Assembly: GCA_029068025.1 (NCBI GenBank)
Contig: JAIEDJ010000206.1
Location: 1 to 14,480 of the forward strand
Length of the DNA stretch: 14,480 nucleotides
Direction of reading: 5' to 3'
DNA from: Oscillospiraceae bacterium
Lineage (GTDB): Bacteria > Bacillota > Clostridia > Oscillospirales > Ruminococcaceae
Position 1 is the first letter of the stretch, and each line of letters begins with the position of its first letter. The translations under genes and the position numbers were made by a program. Shown piece by piece: positions 1 through 6,601 of this stretch. The notes under the pieces were generated by a model. That model had not been told where the DNA came from and ran no database searches. It saw nothing but the letters and a program-made list of their open reading frames with translations.

Positions 1-621
1 ACGCTGCTGTATTCCGTTTCGGGAATGGATAACATCACCGCCGGAACAGTCGAATTCAGCGGCAAGAACATTGCAAAAATGAACCAGAAGGAGCTTGCCG
101 AGCTGCGGCTTGACGAAATGGGCTTTATATTTCAGCAGATGTATATGCTGAAAAATCTCTCGGTTCTGGATAACATAATATTGCCCGCGTGTCAGTCCGA
201 CAAGATCAAAGAAAGCCGCCGGGAAACTGTTGAGCGCGGTCACGCGTTAATGCGCAAGCTCGGAATAATCGAGGTCGCCGACAATGATATCAACGAGGTA
301 TCGGGCGGACAATTACAGCGCGCGTGCATTTGCCGAAGCATGATAAACAAGCCGAAAATGATCTTTGCCGATGAGCCGACCGGAGCGCTCAACCGCACGT
401 CCTCCGACGAGGTCATGGAGGAGCTTGCCAAGCTCAACGCAGAGGGAACTACGGTAATGCTGGTAACTCATGATGTTAAAGTAGCCGCGAAATGCACAAG
501 AATTTTGTATATCGTCGACGGAAACATCAAGGGCGAATACACGCTTGAAAAATACGACAGATCCAAGCTCCGCGACCGCGAACGCGCCCTGAACGGCTGG
601 CTTATGGAAATGGGCTGGTGA
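1..621 (+). CDS. ABC transporter ATP-binding protein, 5' partial (MacB/BceA-like)
   Basis: This is the ATPase subunit of an ABC transporter of the MacB/LolD/BceA type, which on the cytoplasmic face powers FtsX-like permeases that act on peptides or lipids. The frame is open from base 1. The first codons read TLLYSVSG, the residues that normally follow the Walker A GKS, so the window starts just after Walker A and only the first 40 or so residues are missing. A Q-loop (FIFQQ) lies near 121-138, the signature VSGGQLQR is at about 298-321, Walker B MIFADEP at 358-378, and the switch histidine of LVTHD at 469-471. The D-loop reads GALN instead of GALD, which is common in this subgroup. The ATG at base 25 is internal and is not the start. 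No permease follows, so it must lie upstream or elsewhere. A response regulator and sensor kinase follow on the same strand, as in antimicrobial-peptide sensing and detoxification loci. Substrate unknown. Confidence 0.93.
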   Translation, partial: TLLYSVSGMDNITAGTVEFSGKNIAKMNQKELAELRLDEMGFIFQQMYMLKNLSVLDNIILPACQSDKIKESRRETVERGHALMRKLGIIEVADNDINEVSGGQLQRACICRSMINKPKMIFADEPTGALNRTSSDEVMEELAKLNAEGTTVMLVTHDVKVAAKCTRILYIVDGNIKGEYTLEKYDRSKLRDRERALNGWLMEMGW

Positions 622-625
622 TGAT

Positions 626-758
626 AGTTGACATTTGACAGTGTATAGTTGACAGTTACTTTCGCCGGAAAATATTCAGCGGTGTGAGATCGTACAGATT
701 TATCAAGATTGTTAAGCTATCCTGGGCAGTAATTAACTGTCAACTGTCAGCTATATAG
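626..758. repeat. Intergenic inverted repeat built from TTGACAGT units (possible MITE or REP-like element)
   Basis: The arm around 636-660 carries TTGACAGT twice, and the arm around 728-752 carries the reverse complement ACTGTCAACTGTCA. Read as an inverted repeat the arms match apart from small indels, with a unique centre of about 67 bases. The element fills most of the gap between the ABC ATPase and the response regulator. Repeats of this composition often occur in several intergenic copies in a genome, which would mark a small non-autonomous element, but the copy number is not visible here. The TTGACA words also resemble -35 boxes, but no convincing -10 lies 16-18 bases downstream of any of them. 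Confidence 0.5.
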
Positions 759-775
759 ATATTGGAGGAAATACG

Positions 776-1438
776 TTGGTTGACATTTTGATCGTTGAGG
801 ATAACAAAGAATTGGCGGCGGTGGTGTGTGATTTTCTGCGCGCGGAAAATTACACGGTATCCGCTGCCGAAAACGCCGAGAAAGCCTTGCTGCTGTATCA
901 AAAATACGGCGCAAGGCTTATCGTGCTTGATATAATGCTGCCGGACAGGGACGGCTTTTATGTTCTCGAAAAAATACGCGCACAAAGCAATACCCCGGTA
1001 CTGATCGTCAGCGCCAAAACGGGCAAAGACGACAAGCTTGCTGGACTGGATCTCGGCGCGGACGATTATATTGAAAAGCCGTATGATATAGATATAATGC
1101 TTGCAAAAATACGCGGCATTTTCAAACGGCGGTACGCGGAGGACGAGCTTATTGACGGCGATATCAGATTAAATAAAATAAATAGGTTGGCGTACAAGAA
1201 TAACGTGCCGATCGAGATGACCGCCAAGGAATTCGATCTGCTTGTGCTGCTTATCGAGAACAAAGGGCGCACACTCTCAAAGGAATATATCTTTAATACC
1301 ATCTGGGGCAGCGACAGCGACTCCGAGCAGCAGACGCTTACCGTACACATAAAGTGGCTGCGTCAAAAAATCGAGGAAAACCCCAAAGAACCGAAGAAGA
1401 TACTGACGGTCTGGGGCGTGGGGTATAAATATTTATGA
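776..1438 (+). CDS. Response regulator, OmpR/PhoB family
   Basis: This 220-residue cytoplasmic DNA-binding response regulator should receive phosphate from the sensor kinase encoded next to it. The receiver domain spans about residues 1-118. It has the acidic pair E8-D9, the phospho-acceptor D52 in VLDIMLP, S79 in the switch position, and K101 followed by P102 in the EKP motif. The C-terminal winged helix (about 127-220) has the OmpR/PhoB pattern, with TAKEFDLLVLL, then a recognition region around TLTVHIKWLRQKI and the wing ending in GVGYKYL. Length is normal for the family. The start is a TTG at 776, chosen because GGAGGAA at 764-770 sits five bases upstream and no ATG fits. Its stop overlaps the kinase start by ATGA. 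It probably controls the adjacent ABC transporter, by analogy with Bce-type loci. That target is inferred, since no operator was identified. Confidence 0.93.
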   Translation: MVDILIVEDNKELAAVVCDFLRAENYTVSAAENAEKALLLYQKYGARLIVLDIMLPDRDGFYVLEKIRAQSNTPVLIVSAKTGKDDKLAGLDLGADDYIEKPYDIDIMLAKIRGIFKRRYAEDELIDGDIRLNKINRLAYKNNVPIEMTAKEFDLLVLLIENKGRTLSKEYIFNTIWGSDSDSEQQTLTVHIKWLRQKIEENPKEPKKILTVWGVGYKYL

Positions 1439-2667
1439 GAGCCTGGAGAAAAATTTTCACGTTTTCGGCTGCTCTTGCGGCGCTGTTTTTTATCGCGGCG
1501 AATCTGCTTTTGCTGCATCTGAATTCGCCCGAAAACGGCAGACCCTACCGCGTTGAAATAAACAGACTCGCGCTTTTGATCGAGCAGAACGGCATTGAAA
1601 ATATTGATCTGTCGCAGTGCGAATTCGTTTACAATATAGCGGAATACGGTGCGGATTTTTACGATCAACAGGGCGATTATTCAATACGGGAGATCGGCGG
1701 CAAACTGTACAGATTCGATTACACAACAAAAAAAGATCAAGTAAACACGAAGATCATTATTGCGGTAAACGTGATCTTGTCGGTAATGACGGCGGCAACG
1801 TTCGGGCTTTTATTCTACATCCGCGGAAAAATTTTGCGCCCGTTCGAGCGCCTGACAAACGTTCCCTATGAGCTTTCAAAGGGCAATCTGACCTCTCCCG
1901 TAAAGGAAAGCAAAAGCCGATTTTTCGGAAAATTTCTCTGGGGAATAAATATGCTCCGTGAGAATATCGAGCAGCAAAAGCAGCGCGAGCTGGAGCTTCA
2001 AAAGGAAAAGAAAACGCTGCTGTTATCTCTCTCACACGATATCAAAACCCCGCTCTCCGCGATAAAATTATATTCCCAAGCTCTGTCGAAGGATCTATAC
2101 CCCGATCCCGAAAAACGTCGTGAAATAGCAGATTCCATCAACGAAAAGGCGGACGAGATCGAGAGCTACGTTTCAAAAATAATCACCGCTTCGCGCGAGG
2201 ATTTTCTGAGTATCGACGTGGAGAACGGCGAATTTTATCTTTCCGATCTTGTGCAAAACAGCGCCGCGTATTACGGCGAAAAGCTGGCGCTTGTAAAAAC
2301 GGAATTCACGTTAGGCGAATATAAAAACCGTCTGATATCCGGCGACCTCGACCGCGCTGTAGAGGTACTGCAAAACGTCATCGAAAACGCTATAAAATAC
2401 GGCGACGGCAAGCGCATTGAAATTCTGTTCCCGGATGAGGACGAGGGCGTTCTTATCTCGGTAAGGAACGGCGGCTGCACGCTTGACAGATCGGAGCTTC
2501 CGCACATTTTCGAGAGCTTCCGGCGCGGCGCGAATTCCGAGAATATTCAGGGCAGCGGTCTCGGATTATATATCTGCCGTCAGATAATGCACAAAATGAA
2601 TGGCGAGATATTCGCCGAGATCGACAACGATCTTATCACGGTAACGTCGGTTTTTTCAAGAGCATAA
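1435..2667 (+). CDS. Sensor histidine kinase, membrane-bound
   Basis: This 410-residue sensor kinase pairs with the upstream regulator through an ATGA overlap. A first membrane helix spans about residues 7-29 and a second about 105-129, enclosing an extracellular sensor loop of about 75 residues of no recognised family. A HAMP-like segment (about 128-185) leads into a glutamine- and lysine-rich coiled coil. The dimerisation domain holds the phospho-acceptor H201 in SLSHDIKTPLSAI. The ATPase domain shows an N-box (LQNVIENAIKY, about 312-322), a G1 box written VRNGG, an F-box (FESFRRG, 360-365) and a G2 box (GSGLGLYI, 373-380). G1 has asparagine where many kinases have aspartate, a variant that is frequent in this subgroup and probably active. 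The sizeable outer loop distinguishes it from classic BceS intramembrane kinases, which have almost none. It ends five bases before the convergent MATE gene. Confidence 0.92.
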   Translation: MRAWRKIFTFSAALAALFFIAANLLLLHLNSPENGRPYRVEINRLALLIEQNGIENIDLSQCEFVYNIAEYGADFYDQQGDYSIREIGGKLYRFDYTTKKDQVNTKIIIAVNVILSVMTAATFGLLFYIRGKILRPFERLTNVPYELSKGNLTSPVKESKSRFFGKFLWGINMLRENIEQQKQRELELQKEKKTLLLSLSHDIKTPLSAIKLYSQALSKDLYPDPEKRREIADSINEKADEIESYVSKIITASREDFLSIDVENGEFYLSDLVQNSAAYYGEKLALVKTEFTLGEYKNRLISGDLDRAVEVLQNVIENAIKYGDGKRIEILFPDEDEGVLISVRNGGCTLDRSELPHIFESFRRGANSENIQGSGLGLYICRQIMHKMNGEIFAEIDNDLITVTSVFSRA

Positions 2668-2672
2668 TAAAT

Positions 2673-4595
2673 TCATCGTTTTTTTGCATATTCGCATATA
2701 ATATCCGCGCATTTTTCCACTCCGTCCGAGCTGTTAATCATCAGATCGTAATTCTGTCTGTCACCCCACGTTTTTCCGGAGATATTCCTGTAATACGCAG
2801 CTCTCGCGGAATCGGCGCGGCGCATATTCCGCTCGGCTGTCTGCGGATCATCGCCGTATTCCTCCGAGATCCTGCGTATCTTCACATCGTTATCCGCGTA
2901 AATAAACACCCTCAGAACATCGGGACGGTCACGCAGAACATAGTCCGCCGAACGTCCCACAATAACGCAGCTTCCGCTCTCCGCGATCTTCTTGATGATC
3001 TTCGCCTGTGCCGCTACCGCCTGCTGAACAACGTGCGTGCTGAGATAAAGGTCATGCAGCAGAGTAGGCGAATTTGCGTTGAGTTCCGAGATGAATTCCT
3101 TGTCAAGACCGCTCTCCTGCGCCGCCAGCGCGGTCATCTCCTTGTAGTAGAACGGGATCTCCGGCCGCTTGGCAACGAGCTTTCCTATTTGCTTTCCCGA
3201 AGATCCGTGCTCCCTGGCAACAGTGATTATAACGCCGCTGTGTGACGGCTTAATAACCGCGTTCGTCGAGCTTTTCAATGCGGCTCTGCCCTTCCACTTT
3301 TTAAGCTGCACCGCGTACATGATAAGTCCGACCCCGCCCGAGATCGTTTCCGAAATAGGAAACGACAGCCACGTATAATTTAAACCGATCAGAGAAAACG
3401 CCCAGAATATCGGAACAAGACAGAAAATCTGCCTCAGCAGTGACAAAAACGTGCTTTTTATCCCCATTCCGATCGCCTGAAAAAACGTCGGCATAACCAG
3501 ACCGAACACTGCGGAAATAAAGCCCGAACCGATGATCGGGAAAGCCGTCTTACCTATCTCATGAACAAGTGCGTCGTCCGAAAATAAATTTATCAGCTGT
3601 GTAGGAAAAAGCACAAATCCGATTATCCCCAGCACCATAAACGCGCCCGAGATCAGATAGGTGAAGTTCATAGTCTGCTTGCAGCGGCTGTAATTCGCCG
3701 CCGCGTAATTGTAGCTCAGCACAGGCACTATGCACGTCTGCAAGCCAAACAGCGGGATAAAGAAAAATCCCTGCAGCTTGTAATATAATCCCAGCACCGT
3801 CACCGCCGCGTCGGAAAATCCCGCGAGAATAATATTAAGCGCAAGTATATAGACGGTATACAGCGCCTGCATAAATATCGACGAATATCCGAAAAAATAA
3901 ATGCGCTTGATGAAGTGCAGCATTTTCTTGAACTTAGGCGGTTTCTTCACCGCTCCGAACGCGGTGATCACCGCAGCAAGCACCTGTCCTGCCACAGTTG
4001 CCGCAGCCGCTCCGGCTATCCCCATGCCCGCCCCGAATATCAATATCGGATCGAGAATGATATTCAGCACCGCGCCTAAGATCAGCGCCGCCATGGGTCT
4101 GCGCATATTTCCCTTAGCCTGGTGTACCTTCGTCCAGTTTCCCTCAAGGAACACGCCGATACTTCCGATGCTGACTATGTTCCCGTATGTGACCGCGTAG
4201 TCTATCGCCGCCTCGGACGTAGCGCTCGTCATCACATAAGGGCGCATAAATACCACCGCGAGAACCGCAAGCACCGCCCACGACAGCAGCTCCAGCACCA
4301 TTCCCGTGCCTGCCGCGTCGTCCGCGTCCTGCGGTGAGTTGTGAGCATATTTCCGCGCCATATATGTGTTCACGCCGACTCCCGTTCCGACCGCCAGCGC
4401 GATAATGATCAGCTGAAGCGGATAAATGACGGTCAGCGCGGTAAGCGCGTCGCTGGAATATTTTCCGATAAAAAAGCTGTCCACTATATTATAAAGCGAT
4501 TGGATAAGCTGCCCGATCATAACGGGCGGCGCGATCCTCAGCAGTATTCTTCCGATACTTTCTCTGCCGTAATAATCGCTCGCGGTATTTTCCAA
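2673..4595 (-). CDS. MATE family efflux transporter fused to a C-terminal cytidylate-kinase-like domain
   Basis: Residue numbers count from a possible GTG at 4604. The N-terminal ~440 residues form a complete MATE (multidrug and toxin extrusion) cation-coupled antiporter with about 12 hydrophobic segments. Typical signatures include PPVMIGQLIQSLYNIVDSFFIG near residues 26-47 and NIILDPILIFG near 181-191. After a short basic linker (about 436-455) comes a soluble ~185-residue domain of the cytidylate-kinase-like family. It has a P-loop-like VAREHGSSGKQIGK at 462-475, VIVGRSADYVLRD at 547-559, an Arg-rich lid around 577-606 and KTWGDRQNYDLMINSS at 611-626. One uninterrupted frame makes a frameshift or assembly join unlikely. 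The TTG at 4595 is the preferred start because AGAGGTG lies six bases upstream. The GTG at 4604 would overlap that site. Nucleotide binding by the tail is inferred from its motifs, and its substrate is unknown. A consensus promoter lies just upstream. Confidence 0.92.
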   Translation of the reverse strand: MENTASDYYGRESIGRILLRIAPPVMIGQLIQSLYNIVDSFFIGKYSSDALTALTVIYPLQLIIIALAVGTGVGVNTYMARKYAHNSPQDADDAAGTGMVLELLSWAVLAVLAVVFMRPYVMTSATSEAAIDYAVTYGNIVSIGSIGVFLEGNWTKVHQAKGNMRRPMAALILGAVLNIILDPILIFGAGMGIAGAAAATVAGQVLAAVITAFGAVKKPPKFKKMLHFIKRIYFFGYSSIFMQALYTVYILALNIILAGFSDAAVTVLGLYYKLQGFFFIPLFGLQTCIVPVLSYNYAAANYSRCKQTMNFTYLISGAFMVLGIIGFVLFPTQLINLFSDDALVHEIGKTAFPIIGSGFISAVFGLVMPTFFQAIGMGIKSTFLSLLRQIFCLVPIFWAFSLIGLNYTWLSFPISETISGGVGLIMYAVQLKKWKGRAALKSSTNAVIKPSHSGVIITVAREHGSSGKQIGKLVAKRPEIPFYYKEMTALAAQESGLDKEFISELNANSPTLLHDLYLSTHVVQQAVAAQAKIIKKIAESGSCVIVGRSADYVLRDRPDVLRVFIYADNDVKIRRISEEYGDDPQTAERNMRRADSARAAYYRNISGKTWGDRQNYDLMINSSDGVEKCADIICEYAKKR

Positions 4596-4626
4596 GAAGA
4601 TCACCTCTTTGTATTTATATCAGATA

Positions 4627-4655
4627 ATTATATCACTTTTTTCACCGTATGTCAA
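4627..4655 (-). promoter_or_regulatory. Sigma-A promoter of the MATE-kinase gene
   Basis: Read on the minus strand, a perfect TTGACA (4650-4655) is followed after exactly 17 bases by a perfect TATAAT (4627-4632). The expected start of transcription near 4620 gives a 5' leader of about 25 bases before the TTG start. It lies just downstream of the kinase terminator, so the MATE gene is a separate transcription unit from the ECF-kinase pair. Confidence 0.88.
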
Positions 4656-4663
4656 CGCCTTTT

Positions 4664-4712
4664 AAAAAAAATCCCGCTGTAATGCGCCCTAAAAGCGCAT
4701 ATCACAGCGGGA
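4664..4712 (-). terminator. Intrinsic terminator of the ECF-kinase operon, overlapping the kinase stop codon
   Basis: On the minus strand a stem of TCCCGCTGT (complement of 4704-4712) pairs with ACAGCGGGA (complement of 4672-4680). An inner ATGCGC/GCGCAT pairing follows, and then eight T residues (complement of 4664-4671). The ascending arm encodes the last residues of the kinase and its TAG stop (4689-4691) sits in the loop. Confidence 0.88.
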
Positions 4713-5258
4713 CTGAATTTTATACGCGGAAAAATACTTTTCCTCAAGCGGTATCCACTTCTCGGCGAACCGCACGGCGTTCTCCGCGCCGTTTCTGCGG
4801 ACGATCCGCCGCATTTGTTCCTCGGGATCGACCGTCAGAAATATCCTCAGATCGTAATTATCCCACAGTGCGGGGTGACAGCTGTAGGATCCCTCCACAA
4901 CGCAAACCCGTTCCGCCTTTATCCGGATCGGCTCTTTTAATGATAAGGTACCGCAGTCAAACGGACGAAACGAGATCTCCTCCGAACCGTTCCTCAGCGG
5001 GAGCAGCACCTCTTCAAGAAACCGCTCGTGATCGACGTTTTCTCCCGGAGTGTTCAGCCGCTCTTCTGTGCGCTGCTCGGGGCGCAGAAAGAAGTCGTCC
5101 ATATGGAAAACGCTCCATCCCGACGTTTCGCGCAGCCGCTCCGCGAGCGTGGTTTTCCCCGCGGCACATCTGCCGTCAACGGCTATCAGCAGCCGCGAAT
5201 TATCGAGCGTTTCCGCTCTTTCAATGATTTTTTCAACGATATCCATATCACGTCTCAT
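4689..5258 (-). CDS. Uridine kinase-like P-loop kinase
   Basis: This 189-residue soluble P-loop kinase belongs to the uridine kinase/phosphoribulokinase-like group, which transfers phosphate from ATP to a small molecule such as a nucleoside. Walker A is GRCAAGKT (residues 29-36) and the substrate-site motif HMDDFF is at 52-57. PGENVDHERF at 71-80 and VVEGSYSCHP at 120-129 are characteristic. A lid arginine cluster (MRRIVRRNG) lies at 149-157 and the family tail RWIP-like EKWIPLEEKYF at 167-176. The frame overlaps the end of the ECF S-component gene by about 11 bases and there is no clear ribosome binding site of its own, so translation is probably coupled. A second ATG at 5246 is an alternative start. 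Because it is coupled to a transporter, it may trap the imported substrate by phosphorylation. That role is inferred, and uridine itself is not proven as substrate. Confidence 0.85.
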   Translation of the reverse strand: MRRDMDIVEKIIERAETLDNSRLLIAVDGRCAAGKTTLAERLRETSGWSVFHMDDFFLRPEQRTEERLNTPGENVDHERFLEEVLLPLRNGSEEISFRPFDCGTLSLKEPIRIKAERVCVVEGSYSCHPALWDNYDLRIFLTVDPEEQMRRIVRRNGAENAVRFAEKWIPLEEKYFSAYKIQSRCDMRF

Positions 5259-5814
5259 TATGGCTGTGGTGCTTCTCGCCGCGTCTGAATTTCACAAGCC
5301 CAGTGCGATGGAGCGCCAGCATTATTGCGGGAATCAGCAGCAGCTGTACGATTATACCGGGGAACGCCGTCAAAAACGCGCCCGCCATAAACGCGTCCCA
5401 TGTGAACGGATTTCCCTGCATATTCAGGAAAATGATCTGCGCCGCGCCCCATACCGCGCGTCCCGCCAGCATGGCGATGATAAGAGAACGATAGAGTGCT
5501 ATTATGCACTGATGACGCGACAGCCCGTACAGCAGCCCGGCGACAAGTCCGTAGGTCATAAGCTCCAGCGCCATAGAAGTCGCCATCGGGAAGATAACGG
5601 GCGCTCCGAACATCATACTTCTCATCAGCGGAAGCACAAAGCCGACCACGCCGCCGTACTGCCAGCCGCATATCAGCCCGCAAAGGAATACGGGGATGTG
5701 CATGGGCAGCAGCATTTTCCCGACCTGAGGGATCTGTCCCGTCAGAAACGGAAGAACTATACCGATCGCGATAAACATCGCGGACAACGTAATTTTTCTG
5801 ACCTGATCTTTCAT
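5248..5814 (-). CDS. ECF transporter S component (substrate-binding membrane subunit)
   Basis: This 188-residue integral membrane protein is the substrate-specific S component of an energy-coupling factor (ECF) vitamin/nutrient importer. It has about six hydrophobic helices. It opens with a short amphipathic KDQVRKITLSAMFIAIG segment, the region where S components usually contact the shared transmembrane T subunit, followed by LLPMHIPVFLCGLICG and FPMATSMALELMTYGLVAGLLYG (the latter in the third to fourth helices). The basic, histidine-rich tail is cytoplasmic. No A, A' or T subunit is encoded nearby, so it is of the group II kind that shares a module encoded elsewhere. The ATG at 5814 is supported by AAGGAG at 5824-5829. 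It is the first gene of a two-gene unit with the kinase. The substrate cannot be read from sequence. A nucleoside- or vitamin-like compound that is phosphorylated after uptake would fit the context. Confidence 0.87.
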   Translation of the reverse strand: MKDQVRKITLSAMFIAIGIVLPFLTGQIPQVGKMLLPMHIPVFLCGLICGWQYGGVVGFVLPLMRSMMFGAPVIFPMATSMALELMTYGLVAGLLYGLSRHQCIIALYRSLIIAMLAGRAVWGAAQIIFLNMQGNPFTWDAFMAGAFLTAFPGIIVQLLLIPAIMLALHRTGLVKFRRGEKHHSHNET

Positions 5815-5877
5815 TTCTTCTAACTCCTTGATCTGATTGTTCTTAAAAACAAAGCTAAAACCACAACACTAATCTAT

Positions 5878-5906
5878 ATTATATATTAAAATATCCGCAA
5901 TGTCAA
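5878..5906 (-). promoter_or_regulatory. Sigma-A promoter of the ECF S component-kinase operon
   Basis: On the minus strand TTGACA (5901-5906) and TATAAT (5878-5883) are both perfect and separated by 17 bases. Transcription should start near 5871, giving a leader of about 57 bases. No known riboswitch fold was recognised in that leader. Confidence 0.87.
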
Positions 5907-5936
5907 GTAATAGTTTTGTTCCCTTATTTTTGCTTG

Positions 5937-5965
5937 TTGACAATTCCCGCACAAAGTTGTATAAT
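5937..5965 (+). promoter_or_regulatory. Sigma-A promoter of the sigma/anti-sigma operon
   Basis: A perfect TTGACA (5937-5942) and a perfect TATAAT (5960-5965) are separated by 17 bases, with the expected start near 5972 and a leader of about 70 bases. It is divergent from the ECF S-component promoter, with 30 bases between the two -35 boxes. AATTCCCG overlaps the -35/spacer (5942-5949) and recurs at 5993-6000. Confidence 0.87.
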
Positions 5966-6040
5966 TTTTTAAATAATTTTGTTTTTTTCTGTAATTCCCG
6001 TGCAAAAACTGCGTGATTATGTGTAGAGGGGGTCAGATAC

Positions 6041-6601
6041 ATGAATGACAACGAAATAGTCGAGCTGTTCTGCGAACGCAGCGAAAAGGCCATTGACGCC
6101 GTAATACATAAGTACAAAGCCTACTGCCGCAAGATCGCCATGCAGATACTCGGCAGTGAGCAGGATTCCGAGGATTGTGTGAACGACACTCTCTACAGGA
6201 CGTGGAACAGTATTCCGCCGCATAAACCGCGCGATCTTAAAGGCTTTATGGGCAAGCTTGCGCGCAGCTGCGCCCTTGATATGCGCCGAAGGAGCAGCGC
6301 GGACAAGCGCGGGGGCGGCGAAGTCCCTCTGGTATACGAAGAGCTGTCCGAGGTGATCCCCGACAGCTCCGACGCGGAGCAGACGGCAGAGTACAACGAG
6401 CTTGTCGGCGAGATAAACGCGTTTTTAAAAACGCTCTCCAAAGAAAAGCGCGTGATCTTCGTGCGGCGTTATTCGCTTTTTGAGGATATCACGCAGATCG
6501 CCGCCGCGCTGGGGCTTACGGACAATTCCGTCCGCGTCACGCTGAACAGAACACGAAACAAGCTGAAAACATTTTTGCAGGAAAGGGGTTATGAATTATG
6601 A
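6041..6601 (+). CDS. RNA polymerase sigma factor, ECF-type sigma-70 family
   Basis: This 186-residue alternative sigma factor directs RNA polymerase to a dedicated promoter set, normally in response to an envelope signal. Region 2 lies at about residues 20-86. It has the DxVNDTLYRTWNSI-type segment (44-58) that contacts core and -10 DNA, followed by LKGFMGKLARSCALDMRRR (66-84). Region 4 lies at about 122-181 and ends in a helix-turn-helix (DITQIAAALGLTDNSVRVTLNRTRNKL, about 149-175) that reads the -35 box. There is no region 3 and no C-terminal extension, typical for ECF factors. AGAGGGGG at 6025-6032 is the ribosome binding site. Its stop overlaps the next ATG in an ATGA, so sigma factor and membrane partner are made together. 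The KRGGGEVPL stretch between the two domains is common in Clostridia homologues, to my recollection. The targets are unknown. Confidence 0.9.
   Translation: MNDNEIVELFCERSEKAIDAVIHKYKAYCRKIAMQILGSEQDSEDCVNDTLYRTWNSIPPHKPRDLKGFMGKLARSCALDMRRRSSADKRGGGEVPLVYEELSEVIPDSSDAEQTAEYNELVGEINAFLKTLSKEKRVIFVRRYSLFEDITQIAAALGLTDNSVRVTLNRTRNKLKTFLQERGYEL

Noticed and set aside
649..677. TTGACA at 649-654 as promoter of the response regulator
   Set aside because: The hexamer at 17-18 bases downstream (ATATTC/TATTCA) is a poor -10 box and the TTGACA belongs to a repeated unit.
5050..5823. Plus-strand frame of 257 codons across the ECF S component and kinase
   Set aside because: The product is rich in Arg, His and Gln with no domain, and both minus-strand genes have clear motifs, a promoter and a terminator.
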